From: Sphingobium xanthum
GTDB taxonomy: Bacteria; Pseudomonadota; Alphaproteobacteria; Sphingomonadales; Sphingomonadaceae
DNA length: 64,000 nt
Reading direction: 5' to 3'
NCBI RefSeq assembly: GCF_019737615.1
Contig: NZ_JAHKKS010000003.1
Coordinates: 28,501 to 92,500 of the forward strand
Below the pieces are notes generated by a model. That model had not been told where the DNA came from. It did no database searches and was given only the letters and a program-made list of their open reading frames with translations. This document shows positions 9,267-16,579 of the stretch, piece after piece (position 1 is the stretch's first letter; the number at the start of each line of letters is the position of its first letter). Position numbers and translations under genes: made by a program.

Positions 9267-9533
9267 TCAGAGGTCGATGCCCGCCGCGATCGCTTCCAGC
9301 TTGCGGATCCGCTCCTTGAGGTCTGCAACGTCGATGCGCGTCGCGGCGGAGACTGTACTCGCACCGCCATCCCGCACGCCGGGCTCGCGCTGGCCGGCAA
9401 CGAGGTCCAGCTCGGCGCGCTTCAGCGCCAGCCAGCCGTTCCAGCCCTTGAGCCCGGCATAAGCGAGGATCGCGATCCAGCCGGTCATGATCAGCGCCAT
9501 GGCGCCATATTGTACGATGCTCAGGTCGGTCAT
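9267..9533 (-). CDS. PspB-like small membrane protein with C-terminal coiled coil (array member 5)
   Basis: 88 residues. One N-terminal helix (about residues 10-28, ALIMTGWIAILAYAGL) is followed by a charged stretch (LALKRAELDLVAG) and a C-terminal coil VADLKERIRKLEAIAAGIDL. It resembles PspB in layout and matches the LxxRxxxLExIA part of the motif shared by its neighbours, but lacks the final DEIExLR block. It is the most divergent and last member of the leftward array after pspC. No individual function is known. An anchor for Psp-type membrane-stress signalling is inferred from context. Confidence 0.6.
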   Translation of the reverse strand: MTDLSIVQYGAMALIMTGWIAILAYAGLKGWNGWLALKRAELDLVAGQREPGVRDGGASTVSAATRIDVADLKERIRKLEAIAAGIDL

Positions 9534-9570
9534 GTTCCTGTCGTCCTTCCTGAAGACGTGAGCTCGTGGC

Positions 9571-9837
9571 TCAGGCCCGGTCGATCTGTCTCAGTTTGTC
9601 GAATTCACGGTCGAGCGCGGTGCTGCTGTCGGTCGCGAGGCGTTCCAGAACCGCGACACGCTCCTTGAGCTGGCGGACCTCATCACGCAGCCGGTCGGCC
9701 TCCGCATTGTCTTGCGAACCGTGCAGACCGGCGAAGCGCTCGCCGCGAAAGCGACGCCCGACGCCTAGCTTGGCGCGGATGATGCTGCCGATGGTCACGA
9801 TCAACACGATGCCGATCACCATTTCATGGGCGTTCAT
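9571..9837 (-). CDS. PspB-like small membrane protein with C-terminal coiled coil (array member 4)
   Basis: 88 residues. A membrane helix at about 6-20 (VIGIVLIVTIGSII) is followed by a basic loop (RAKLGVGRRFRGER) and a coiled coil ending LKERVAVLERLATD then ALDREFDKLRQ. This closely matches the C-terminal motif of members 1-3 and of PspC. The gap to member 3 is 26 bp. It has the same topology as PspB, whose cytoplasmic coil contacts PspC and PspA in other bacteria. Equivalent binding here is inference. Confidence 0.65.
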   Translation of the reverse strand: MNAHEMVIGIVLIVTIGSIIRAKLGVGRRFRGERFAGLHGSQDNAEADRLRDEVRQLKERVAVLERLATDSSTALDREFDKLRQIDRA

Positions 9838-9863
9838 TCGTTTCCTCCTCGTATCCTGTTCGC

Positions 9864-10166
9864 TCAGTGCCCGCCCAGCCGGGGCGTCGCACCATGCTCG
9901 CGCTCGTCACGGAGAAGCTCGATCTCGTCGGAGAGATCAGCGCCCCGGTCGGTCGCAATCCGTTCCAGCACGCGGACGCGCTGCTCCAGCCGCTCGACCT
10001 GTGCCGCATATTGCGCGGCCTTCTCCGCCGTCTGGCTACCCAGCACGTCCAGCTCGCGTTCGCGCAATGCCGTGTTGCGCTTGTGCATCTTGTTGAGGAC
10101 ATCGGCGATCACCGGAATGCCCACGACGATCATGAAGAAGCCGATGACGAGAAATGTCTTGTCCAT
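9864..10166 (-). CDS. PspB-like small membrane protein with C-terminal coiled coil (array member 3)
   Basis: 100 residues. Helix at about 5-22 (FLVIGFFMIVVGIPVIAD), then LNKMHKRNTALRERELDVLG and a long coil with LEQRVRVLERIATD and ADLSDEIELLRDE. The ERIATD...LSDEIExLR signature is almost identical to member 1. Only 11 bp separate it from member 2, so they are almost certainly cotranscribed. A C-terminal extension (REHGATPRLGGH) follows the motif. No enzymatic motif is present; a structural or signalling role at the inner membrane is inferred. Confidence 0.68.
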   Translation of the reverse strand: MDKTFLVIGFFMIVVGIPVIADVLNKMHKRNTALRERELDVLGSQTAEKAAQYAAQVERLEQRVRVLERIATDRGADLSDEIELLRDEREHGATPRLGGH

Positions 10167-10177
10167 GTCCGTCTTTC

Positions 10178-10504
10178 TCAGTTGCTCGGGCCGCGCAGCG
10201 ATTCGATCTCGTGCGTCAGGCTAAGCGAGCTGTCTGTCACGATCCTTTCGACATTCGCGAGCCGGTCCTTGACGGCCCCAAGCTCGGCGCGAAGCTGCGC
10301 ATTCTCCTGGCTGAGCAACTTCACGCGCTCGATCGTTTCCTCGTTGCGCTGCGGATAGACGGCCTTGCCCCAGCTGTTTTCCAGCGGATAACCGTTGCGC
10401 ACTCGCAGCCAGGTCGTGACGACCCATCCGAGTACACCGGTGACGCCAACGATGGTGACGACAGGGGCGATCGTCGCGAAGAACTGAACTTTTTCCGCAT
10501 CCAT
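10178..10504 (-). CDS. PspB-like small membrane protein with C-terminal coiled coil (array member 2)
   Basis: 108 residues, the longest of the set. Membrane helix at about 9-30 (FATIAPVVTIVGVTGVLGWVV), then WLRVRNGYPLENSWG, a linker, and a coil ending LANVERIVTD and LTHEIESLRG. The WxRxRxGYPxENxWG block just after the helix is shared with member 1, so these two look like a recent duplication. It lies 67 bp downstream of member 1 on the same strand. The function is inferred only from membership of the Psp locus. Confidence 0.68.
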   Translation of the reverse strand: MDAEKVQFFATIAPVVTIVGVTGVLGWVVTTWLRVRNGYPLENSWGKAVYPQRNEETIERVKLLSQENAQLRAELGAVKDRLANVERIVTDSSLSLTHEIESLRGPSN

Positions 10505-10571
10505 TGCTCTACATCCTTAGTCTGGCCGTCGGCCCGCCCGATCGTTCGACGGGGGCCTGATCGGCCGATGT

Positions 10572-10868
10572 TCAGCGCAGCTTCTCGATCTCGTCGGAGA
10601 GACGGGCCGGTGCATCGGTCGCGATGCGCTCCAGCACCCGCAGCCGTTCCTCGAGCCGACCGATCTGATCCTTGAGCTGGCCATTTTCGTTGGTCAGCAG
10701 CTCGATCTTGCGGTCTGCCCCAAGGTCGCCCTTGCTGGTCATTCCACCCCATTCATTCTCGATCGGATAGCCATGCCTGGCCCTGATCCAGGTGGTAATG
10801 ATCCAGGCGCCGAAAGACATCCCGATGATCGCGATGACGAAGGCCGGTCCACCCCATTGCATGTCCAC
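10572..10868 (-). CDS. PspB-like small membrane protein with C-terminal coiled coil (array member 1)
   Basis: 98 residues. Membrane helix at about 9-27 (PAFVIAIIGMSFGAWIITTW), then IRARHGYPIENEWGG, then a coil with LEERLRVLERIATD and the terminal ARLSDEIEKLR. The terminal block is nearly the same as the C-terminus of PspC in this locus (TRLADEIDSLR). A second ATG two codons in could also serve as start. The shared ends suggest that PspC and the array proteins bind a common partner, or each other, through this segment. Confidence 0.7.
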   Translation of the reverse strand: MDMQWGGPAFVIAIIGMSFGAWIITTWIRARHGYPIENEWGGMTSKGDLGADRKIELLTNENGQLKDQIGRLEERLRVLERIATDAPARLSDEIEKLR

Positions 10869-10898
10869 TCACTCCCCAATTCCGCGGCGCGCCTGCGC

Positions 10899-10930
10899 GC
10901 AGCCTGTTCACTTCGCAGCCTGTTCACTTC
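10899..10930. repeat. 16-bp direct tandem duplication
   Basis: The 16-base unit GCAGCCTGTTCACTTC occurs twice head to tail (10899-10914 and 10915-10930). The second copy contains the stop codon of the 38-aa ORF on the minus strand. The unit is not a multiple of three, so the duplication lies at or past the 3' end of that ORF and probably reflects slippage. Confidence 0.85.
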
Positions 10931-11040
10931 CTGGTGCGGTTGCCCTGATCGAGCGCCCGGCGGCGGCCAAAGGCCTGGCTCAACAAGATGCCGACACTGC
11001 CGACCATGAGCCCCAAAACGAAGAACGGCACCGGATCCAT
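10924..11040 (-). CDS. Putative 38-aa membrane microprotein in the psp operon
   Basis: ATG at 11040, stop at 10924. The peptide starts MDPVPFFVLGLMVGSVGILL and continues SQAFGRRRALDQGNRTRK. It has one helix at about residues 5-22 followed by a strongly basic tail, the positive-inside pattern of a single-pass inner-membrane protein. GGA lies a few bases upstream. It fills the gap between pspC and array member 1 on the same strand. No family is recognised. Conservation of its frame among relatives would settle whether it is real. Confidence 0.5.
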   Translation of the reverse strand: MDPVPFFVLGLMVGSVGILLSQAFGRRRALDQGNRTRK

Positions 11041-11072
11041 GTCATTCCGCTTTCCCTGTTGGCAGCCTGCGC

Positions 11073-11453
11073 TCAGCGCAGGCTGTCGATCTCGTCCGCC
11101 AGGCGCGTGTTGCGGCTGGTGTAGAAAGCCTCGATGTCCGAGAGGCGGCGGTCGATGTCGCGGAAGGTCGAGCGCACATTGCGGGTCGAACGGCCCGGAT
11201 TGCTGCGCACGCCTTGCCAGAACTTCTGGTCATCCTGGTCGGCATAGAGGCCCGAGGGCTTCGGATCGGCCATCCAGGCAGCCATGAAGTAGGCGATCAG
11301 CGTCCAGGGGAAAGCGCCCATCAGGGTGACCAGCACGGCGCCGATGCGAACCCAGAGAACGTCGATCCCGGTATAGTCGGCGATGCCGGCGCAGACGCCC
11401 ATCCACTTGGCATTCTGCTTGTCGAGGTAGAATTTCGTGCGACGAGCGGACAT
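11073..11453 (-). CDS. pspC: Phage shock protein C (PspC-domain membrane regulator)
   Basis: 126 residues. The PspC domain is clear: KFYLDKQNAKWMGVCAGIADYTGID, then VLWVRIGAVLVTLMGAFPW and a second hydrophobic stretch TLIAYFMAAWMAD. In proteobacteria PspC senses envelope damage and binds PspA with PspB, freeing PspF. The C-terminal half is an amphipathic coil (RDIDRRLSDIEAF) ending TRLADEIDSLR, like the ends of the small proteins downstream. The start at 11453 is one base past the pspB stop, so the genes are tightly coupled. Confidence 0.92.
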   Translation of the reverse strand: MSARRTKFYLDKQNAKWMGVCAGIADYTGIDVLWVRIGAVLVTLMGAFPWTLIAYFMAAWMADPKPSGLYADQDDQKFWQGVRSNPGRSTRNVRSTFRDIDRRLSDIEAFYTSRNTRLADEIDSLR

Positions 11454-11454
11454 T

Positions 11455-11718
11455 TCAGTTCCTCCGTTCGAAGGTGTAGTCTTCCGTTTCGACCGTGCGG
11501 GCCGGACGGAAATCGGGGTTGTCGGCGGCGATGATGCGCTCGACGGTCTGGAGGCGCTCCTCCAGGCGACGGGCCAGCACATGCATCTCATCGAGCAGGC
11601 GCTCGTCCTCGTCGGTGATCTTGGGCGCCTGCTTCCACTTGGTGACATAGTGGAAGATCAGCCAGGGCATGCCGATGAAGATCGTGACGATCGCGACAAT
11701 GGGGATGAAGTCATCCAT
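11455..11718 (-). CDS. pspB: Phage shock protein B (PspB)
   Basis: 87 residues. An N-terminal membrane helix (IPIVAIVTIFIGMPWLIFHYV) is followed by TKWKQAP, an acidic stretch ITDEDERLLDEMHVLARRLEERLQTVERII and a short tail. This is the PspB layout: periplasmic N-terminus, one helix, cytoplasmic leucine-zipper-like coil. It acts with PspC to signal inner-membrane stress to PspA. It starts 3 bp after pspA ends. The LEERLQTVERI segment is the likely ancestor of the motif repeated in the downstream array. Confidence 0.9.
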   Translation of the reverse strand: MDDFIPIVAIVTIFIGMPWLIFHYVTKWKQAPKITDEDERLLDEMHVLARRLEERLQTVERIIAADNPDFRPARTVETEDYTFERRN

Positions 11719-11721
11719 GGC

Positions 11722-12393
11722 TTAGCCCTCCTTCTTGGCCTGAGCGGCCTTCAATGCTTCAAGCTCGGCCTCGACCTTGTCGCTCGACTGCAGCTCGGCG
11801 ATTTCCTGCTCCAGCGTCTTGGGCTGGTTGCCCAGGCCCATCGCGTCGGCATGGCCTTCGGCGACGTCCACGCGGCGTTCGAGCATCTCGAAGCGCGAGA
11901 AGGCATCCTGCACACGCTCGCCATTGTACATTTCGCGGGCGCGCAAGCGCGTCTCGGCGCTCTGCATGCGGGTCACCAGGCTGTTCTGGCGGGCGCGGGC
12001 TTCGCGCAGCTTGCCTTGCAGCTTGGCGATATCCTCTTCCGAGGCGTGCAGCGCGTCATCGAGCACGGCGATCTGGCCCTTGAGCTGATCGGCCATGTCG
12101 GCGGCCTTGCGGCGCTCGACAAGAGCCGCCTTGGCGAGGTCTTCGCGGTCCTTGGACAGCGCGAGCTCGGCCTTTTCCTTCCAGCTCTCCTGCAGCGCAT
12201 CGAGCTTGGCGATGTGGCGGCGCATTTCCTTCTGATCGGCAATGGTGCGGGCGGCGGACGCTCGAACCTCGACCAGCGTTTCCTCCATTTCGAGGATGAT
12301 CATGCGAATCATCTTCGCCGGATCCTCGGCCCGATCCAGAAGATCGGTCACGTTGGCGGCGATGATGTCGCGGGTGCGAGAGAAGATACCCAT
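11722..12393 (-). CDS. pspA: Phage shock protein A (PspA/IM30 family)
   Basis: 223 residues, almost entirely helical. It opens MGIFSRTRDIIAANVTDLLD, the amphipathic membrane-binding helix, followed by the RAEDPAKMIRMIILEMEETLVE hallmark. Long coiled coils then carry YNGERVQDAFSRFEMLERRVD. PspA binds PspF to keep the operon off. Under membrane stress it is released and oligomerises on damaged inner membrane to reduce proton leakage. A GC-rich hairpin lies in the 81-bp leader between the small upstream ORF and this gene. Confidence 0.96.
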   Translation of the reverse strand: MGIFSRTRDIIAANVTDLLDRAEDPAKMIRMIILEMEETLVEVRASAARTIADQKEMRRHIAKLDALQESWKEKAELALSKDREDLAKAALVERRKAADMADQLKGQIAVLDDALHASEEDIAKLQGKLREARARQNSLVTRMQSAETRLRAREMYNGERVQDAFSRFEMLERRVDVAEGHADAMGLGNQPKTLEQEIAELQSSDKVEAELEALKAAQAKKEG

Positions 12394-12424
12394 CAGTCCA
12401 ATACTCCAATCCGATAATCTGGGT

Positions 12425-12459
12425 GCCGGGGCGGGGTTGAGGGGCTTACCCGCCCCGGC
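12425..12459 (-). promoter_or_regulatory. Intercistronic GC-rich hairpin upstream of pspA
   Basis: A perfect 11-bp inverted repeat (GCCGGGGCGGG / CCCGCCCCGGC) with a 13-nt loop lies between the 59-aa ORF and pspA. No U-run follows it in the direction of transcription, so it is not a typical intrinsic terminator. It could stabilise or process the message, or attenuate pspA relative to the first cistron. Confidence 0.6.
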
Positions 12460-12474
12460 TTGTCGAGCAAGCCG

Positions 12475-12654
12475 TCACGCAAGGGAATGTGCAGACTTGC
12501 CGGGGACATTGTCCAGTGCCGACGCAACCGTCTGGCTCACTTTCGAGCCATCGACTGCGGGGGCGACCGCGCCTGCCACCATGGCGGCGCTGAAAACGAC
12601 GGTGAGCAGAGCTGCCACGACCGTGCTGTTGAGGGTGTTGAGATAGTTCGTCAT
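12475..12654 (-). CDS. 59-aa exported or membrane peptide, first gene after the psp promoter
   Basis: ATG at 12654, stop at 12475. AGGAAGA sits 5-6 nt upstream, a strong ribosome site. The peptide begins MTNYLNTLNSTVVAALLTVV, continues hydrophobic through FSAAMVAGAVAPA and ends with a polar tail (DGSKVSQTVASALDNVPGKS). The hydrophobic part could be a cleaved signal (AVAPA) or a membrane anchor. As the first cistron after the sigma-54 promoter it should be strongly induced by membrane stress. No family is recognised. Confidence 0.62.
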   Translation of the reverse strand: MTNYLNTLNSTVVAALLTVVFSAAMVAGAVAPAVDGSKVSQTVASALDNVPGKSAHSLA

Positions 12655-12717
12655 GTTGGTCTTCCTGATCCTGTGTTAGCCTTCAAAGCCCGCTCATTGG
12701 CGGATTGCCCTTAGCGT

Positions 12718-12733
12718 TGCATAAGCCGTGCCA
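12718..12733 (-). promoter_or_regulatory. Sigma-54 (-24/-12) promoter of the psp operon
   Basis: Read on the minus strand the 16 bases are TGGCACGGCTTATGCA, against the consensus TGGCACGNNNNTTGCW. All defined positions match except one. The invariant GG and GC have the required spacing. It faces leftward, about 64 bp ahead of the 59-aa ORF, and the gene just behind it is pspF, the sigma-54 activator. Confidence 0.88.
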
Positions 12734-12793
12734 GTTTGAAGAAATGGCGGAATTACGTCACTTTCCTTCATCTCCCGTTCATGCAAGCGCCTG

Positions 12794-12810
12794 ACCTCTT
12801 GCGAAGAGGT
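12794..12810. promoter_or_regulatory. Candidate PspF upstream activating site
   Basis: A perfect palindrome with 7-bp arms, ACCTCTT-GCG-AAGAGGT, lies about 60-75 bp upstream of the sigma-54 promoter and 24 bp before the pspF start codon. This is a normal position for a sigma-54 enhancer site and would also allow pspF autorepression, as known in enterobacteria. Assignment to PspF is by position only. Confidence 0.55.
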
Positions 12811-12833
12811 GGGAAATATTCCTAATAGTTGGC

Positions 12834-13883
12834 ATGGCGGAGAAAGTGACGCATTTCGTTGGCCAGTCGCTGGCCTTTCTCGACGCGGTCGAGCTGGCTG
12901 GACGCGCTGCCGAGCTCATCCGTCCGGTGCTGGTCATCGGGGAGCGCGGCACCGGCAAGGAGCTCATCGCCGAGCGCATCCACCGGCTTTCGCCGCGATG
13001 GAGCGGCCCGCTGATCGTCATGAACTGCGCCGCGCTGCCCGAGACCCTGATCGAGGCCGAATTGTTCGGCCATGAGGCCGGCGCCTTCACGGGCGCGACT
13101 CGCGCCCGTGCGGGCCGCTTCGAGGAAGCCGACGGCGGCACGTTGTTCCTCGACGAGCTGGGCACGCTGTCCATGGCGGCGCAGGAGCGTCTCCTGCGCG
13201 CCGTCGAATATGGCGAAGTCACGCGCATTGGCAGCTCGCGGCCGCTCACGGTGGATGTGCGCATCGTCGCCGCGACGAACGAGCATCTGCCCGATGCCGT
13301 CGAGGCCGGTCGCTTTCGTCCGGACTTGCTGGATCGGCTGAGCTTCGAAGTCATTACCCTGCCGCCGCTGCGCGGACGCGAGGGCGATGTGGAGGTGCTG
13401 GTCGAACATTTCGGCCGGCGCATGGCCACCGAATGCCGCTGGCCGGGCTGGCCTGGCTTTTCGGCCAAGGCCATGGCCGAACTGGTCGCCTATCGCTGGC
13501 CGGGCAATGTGCGCGAGCTGCGTAACGTCGTCGAACGCGCCGTCTATCGCTGGCATGATCCAGCCTCGCCGGTCGATGCGATCCAGTTCGACCCTTTCTC
13601 GTCCCCCTGGCAGCCCAAGGCCATGCCCGCGAGCCGTCAGGCGGAGCCGCCATCGGGCGAACAACCAGTCCCCTCCGTCCAGAATGGCGCCGTTCCCGAC
13701 GGCCATATCGCCATAGCGCTCGACGACATCACGGATTTCCGCACCGCCGTCGATGCGCACGAAGCCGCCATCCTCAAGCGCACGATGGAACGTCACCGGT
13801 TCAATCAGCGCGCGAGCGCGAAAGCGCTCGGCCTCTCCTACGATCAGTTGCGCCACTGCCTGCGCAAGCACGGACTGCTCTGA
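12834..13883 (+). CDS. pspF: Psp operon transcriptional activator PspF (sigma-54 dependent)
   Basis: 349 residues. The AAA+ domain starts at the N-terminus with no receiver. It has Walker A GERGTGKE (36-43), the sigma-54-contacting loop GAFTGA (83-88), Walker B GGTLFLDEL (101-109) and WPGNVRELRNVVERA. The C-terminal Fis-type helix-turn-helix is FNQRASAKALGLSYDQLRHCL. The lack of a regulatory domain is typical of PspF, which is held off by PspA. It is divergent from the psp operon and its promoter and site. Confidence 0.93.
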   Translation: MAEKVTHFVGQSLAFLDAVELAGRAAELIRPVLVIGERGTGKELIAERIHRLSPRWSGPLIVMNCAALPETLIEAELFGHEAGAFTGATRARAGRFEEADGGTLFLDELGTLSMAAQERLLRAVEYGEVTRIGSSRPLTVDVRIVAATNEHLPDAVEAGRFRPDLLDRLSFEVITLPPLRGREGDVEVLVEHFGRRMATECRWPGWPGFSAKAMAELVAYRWPGNVRELRNVVERAVYRWHDPASPVDAIQFDPFSSPWQPKAMPASRQAEPPSGEQPVPSVQNGAVPDGHIAIALDDITDFRTAVDAHEAAILKRTMERHRFNQRASAKALGLSYDQLRHCLRKHGLL

Positions 13884-13928
13884 CCGGTTTTACAGCCGCT
13901 TAACCAACCGCCGCTATGACCAGAAGCA

Positions 13929-15839
13929 ATGCCGTCTTTCAGTATCAGCAAGTTCGCAGGGGACCTGTCACCGCGCATGATCGCGCGGTCGCTCGGCGCC
14001 GCGTTCGCGCTGCTGCTGGCCGTGACGGCCCTCATGGTCGGCGTGCTGCTTCACAACATCAATGTCGATGCCGAGCAGGCTGTCGCGCAGGCCGTTCGCG
14101 GCGCTGTCGAGACGCATGCCCAGACGATTCGCACCTCGACCTTCACGACATCGCGCTGGGATGACGCGGCACGGAAGCTCTACGGCAAGCTCGACCCGGA
14201 TTGGGCGCTGTTCAATCTCGGTCTCACCGAGGCGCAGCCCGAACACACCTATGTGATCGACGGAACAGGGCGCACGCACTTCGCCGTGCGCTGGGATCGG
14301 GCGAAGGCCGGCGATCTGAAAACGGTTGCGCCGGACGCGGTGCGCGAATTTCTGCGTACCCTGCCCCGAACCACGGACGCCGTCGCCAAGGCGCGCTCCG
14401 GCGTAGGCTTCATCGCGCGCTACGAGGGCAAGCCCGCCTTCTTCGCCGCAGCAGCGATCATGCCCGAGACGTCCCGGGTGACTCGCCCGCGCGGCAACTA
14501 CCGCTATGTCGTGCATATCGGCGAAATCACGCCGCGCATGCTCGCTTCCTGGGCGACTGCGCACCGTATCACGAACCCAACGCTCGTCGAAGGCGCCGTG
14601 TCGCGATCCGAAGCAAGCATGACACTCAAGATGCTTGGGGCAAATCCAGCCCATATCGAATGGACCCCGCCCGCGCCGGCAGGCGCGATGCTCAAGCGGC
14701 TCGGCGGGCTCATCGTGCTGCTTCTGGTCATGTTCGGCGCGATCGCAGTCGGCAGCATTCGGCTCATCACGCATGCCAGCGATCGCCTGCTCACGAGCCG
14801 GCAGCGCGCGCACAGCCTGGCTGGCCAGGCACAGATCCTCGCGAACGAAGCCGAGCAGAACCGCAAGTTGGCCGAGGAGGCGCGTCGGGTGGCCGAGGAA
14901 GCACTCGAGCAATCGCGCGCCGACCGCGTTCGCATCGAGCATCTGTCCCGACAGGAAGCGCAGGATCGCTCGCGCCATGCGCAGCAGTTGCGCGACTCCG
15001 CCGCCGCCATCGCCGAGCGCATCGATGCGACCGCGCTGGCCCTGACGGCGCGCCTGACCGAAACCGCCCGCGAACTCGACAACAGCGCGCATGCGGCGGT
15101 GGAGACGATCAACCACCAGCATCAGCAGGCGCTCGCCATTACCGAGGGCACGCAGCGCGCCACCACGACTATTCGCGGCGTACTCGACAGGATGCGCTCC
15201 GTCGGCACGAAGCTCCTCTCGGTCAGCGAGGAAACGCGCGGCAGCCGCACGGCGATCGAGACGTGCATGACGCTCTCGCTCGCCGCGCGCGATTCGAACC
15301 AGCGCGTCCAGGATCAGGTCGAACAGGTTGGCAAGGCGGCCGAAGCCATTGCCGAAGTGACCGCGCGCACGCGCATGCTCGCGCTCAACGCAGCCATCGA
15401 GGCCGCGCGCGCCGGCGAGGCCGGGCAGAGCTTCGCCGTCGTCGCCAATGAAGTGAAAGCGCTCGCCGCCCAGATCGACGACCTGAACCGGACGGTCGCC
15501 TCGATGGCGGCTTCGATGGGCGCGGCAGCGAGCCAGAGCTGGTCGCAAAGCGACTCCGTCCGCGACGCCCTCTCGTCGCTCAATCAGTCGGCCGCGCTGA
15601 CGATCGAGACGATCCTGTCGCAACAGGCCGTGACACAGCAGGTGGTGGAAGCGTCCGACGAAGCCGACGGAACGGCGCAGCGCATCGCCGATAACAGCCA
15701 CGACATTCTGGCCTCGCTCGACGAGGTGCGCGCGCAATCCGGCAGGATGCAGGCGAGCGCGCGCAACATGCGGACCGACGTCGAGAGCCTTAGCGACATG
15801 CTCTCGCAGTTCGTGGCCGATCTGCGCGCCACGGCCTGA
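13929..15839 (+). CDS. Methyl-accepting chemotaxis-type transducer with CHASE4-like sensor
   Basis: 636 residues. TM1 at about 21-43; a periplasmic domain to about 250 containing [12 protein letters not shown], typical of CHASE4; TM2 at about 254-277. A long charged coiled coil (about 295-345) follows where a HAMP domain would be expected. The signalling hairpin tip is [17 protein letters not shown], about residue 487. No CheW-binding pentapeptide is seen at the C-terminus and no che genes are nearby. It could serve chemotaxis or another output pathway. Confidence 0.82.
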   Translation: MPSFSISKFAGDLSPRMIARSLGAAFALLLAVTALMVGVLLHNINVDAEQAVAQAVRGAVETHAQTIRTSTFTTSRWDDAARKLYGKLDPDWALFNLGLTEAQPEHTYVIDGTGRTHFAVRWDRAKAGDLKTVAPDAVREFLRTLPRTTDAVAKARSGVGFIARYEGKPAFFAAAAIMPETSRVTRPRGNYRYVVHIGEITPRMLASWATAHRITNPTLVEGAVSRSEASMTLKMLGANPAHIEWTPPAPAGAMLKRLGGLIVLLLVMFGAIAVGSIRLITHASDRLLTSRQRAHSLAGQAQILANEAEQNRKLAEEARRVAEEALEQSRADRVRIEHLSRQEAQDRSRHAQQLRDSAAAIAERIDATALALTARLTETARELDNSAHAAVETINHQHQQALAITEGTQRATTTIRGVLDRMRSVGTKLLSVSEETRGSRTAIETCMTLSLAARDSNQRVQDQVEQVGKAAEAIAEVTARTRMLALNAAIEAARAGEAGQSFAVVANEVKALAAQIDDLNRTVASMAASMGAAASQSWSQSDSVRDALSSLNQSAALTIETILSQQAVTQQVVEASDEADGTAQRIADNSHDILASLDEVRAQSGRMQASARNMRTDVESLSDMLSQFVADLRATA

Positions 15840-15873
15840 CCCTCAGCCGGCAGCGCGCGCCTCGGTGAACTCG

Positions 15874-16016
15874 GGTTGTGTTGATATTCTGGTCAGACCG
15901 AGCCGAAAATGGTGGTTCCGCGTGACCCGGAGCGCAGCGTACTTAAGGTACGTGAGCACCGGAAGCGCGCGGAACCGCCATTTGCAGGCCGGTATGAGCG
16001 GAATAGCAATACAACC
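15874..16016. repeat. Dispersed nested-hairpin element, copy 1
   Basis: A 143-bp element sharing its core with 62846-63013 (CGCAGCGTACT.AAGGTACGTGAGCACC and GAAGCGCGCGGAACCGCC). Its ends are imperfect inverted repeats: GGTTGTGTTGATATTC at 15874-15889 and GAATAGCAATACAACC at 16001-16016 match 14/16. An inner stem (AAATGG.GGTTCCGCG, 15/16) and a central CGTAC/GTACG make the whole unit fold as one long hairpin. It abuts the stop codon of the leftward gene at 16016. Confidence 0.75.
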
Positions 16017-16579
16017 TAGCCGCCGTTGAAGTTCACCATGCAATAGATCATCGCGATGGACAGCAGCAGGTTGGTGCGGCTGAACATCATCGCCGTGGTT
16101 GCCGCCTTGGCCTTCACCGCGTCTTCCGCCGGCACGATGCCGAGCGCCTTCTTCTGGTTGGGCCAGATCACGAACCAGACATTGAAGGCCATGATTAGCG
16201 CGAGCCACATGCCGACGCCGATCAGCAGATAGGTCGGCTCCAGCATCAGCGCAGGCACCAGATAGCCGGCAAGATGCGCGACGATGAGGCCGGTCAACAC
16301 CGTGAAGACAGCGCTCCAGCGGAAGAAGAACAGCACCGACGGCGCGATATATTTCGACACGGCCGGTTTCAGCTCGGCCGGCACCTTGGGCATGGTCGGC
16401 ACCTGCACGAAATTGAGATAATAGAGCAGGCCTATCCAGAGGATGCCGAAGAAAGTGTGCAGCCAGCGGAACACGCCCTGCAGATGGTCGCCATTAGGCC
16501 CGATGCCATAGATCACCGCAATCGCGAGCAGCAGCCCGACGAGCAGGACCGCATGCAGATTGCCAAAGAATTTTGCCAT
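16016..16579 (-). CDS. PuuD-like (urate oxidase N-terminal domain) membrane protein
   Basis: 187 residues with about five membrane helices. FRWLHTFFGILWIGLLYYLNFVQVP is the conserved core of the DUF989/urate hydroxylase PuuD membrane domain. The last helix ends at the C-terminus, so the cytochrome-c tail of full PuuD proteins is absent. Its real substrate is uncertain, as no purine genes are nearby. The start at 16579 has GGGGGAGCG just upstream. A more upstream ATG at 16642 is less likely. Confidence 0.7.
   Translation of the reverse strand: MAKFFGNLHAVLLVGLLLAIAVIYGIGPNGDHLQGVFRWLHTFFGILWIGLLYYLNFVQVPTMPKVPAELKPAVSKYIAPSVLFFFRWSAVFTVLTGLIVAHLAGYLVPALMLEPTYLLIGVGMWLALIMAFNVWFVIWPNQKKALGIVPAEDAVKAKAATTAMMFSRTNLLLSIAMIYCMVNFNGG

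Noticed and set aside
12822..13871. 349-codon open frame exactly antisense to pspF
   Set aside because: The sense strand has all AAA+ motifs; the antisense translation is low-complexity and unrelated to any family.
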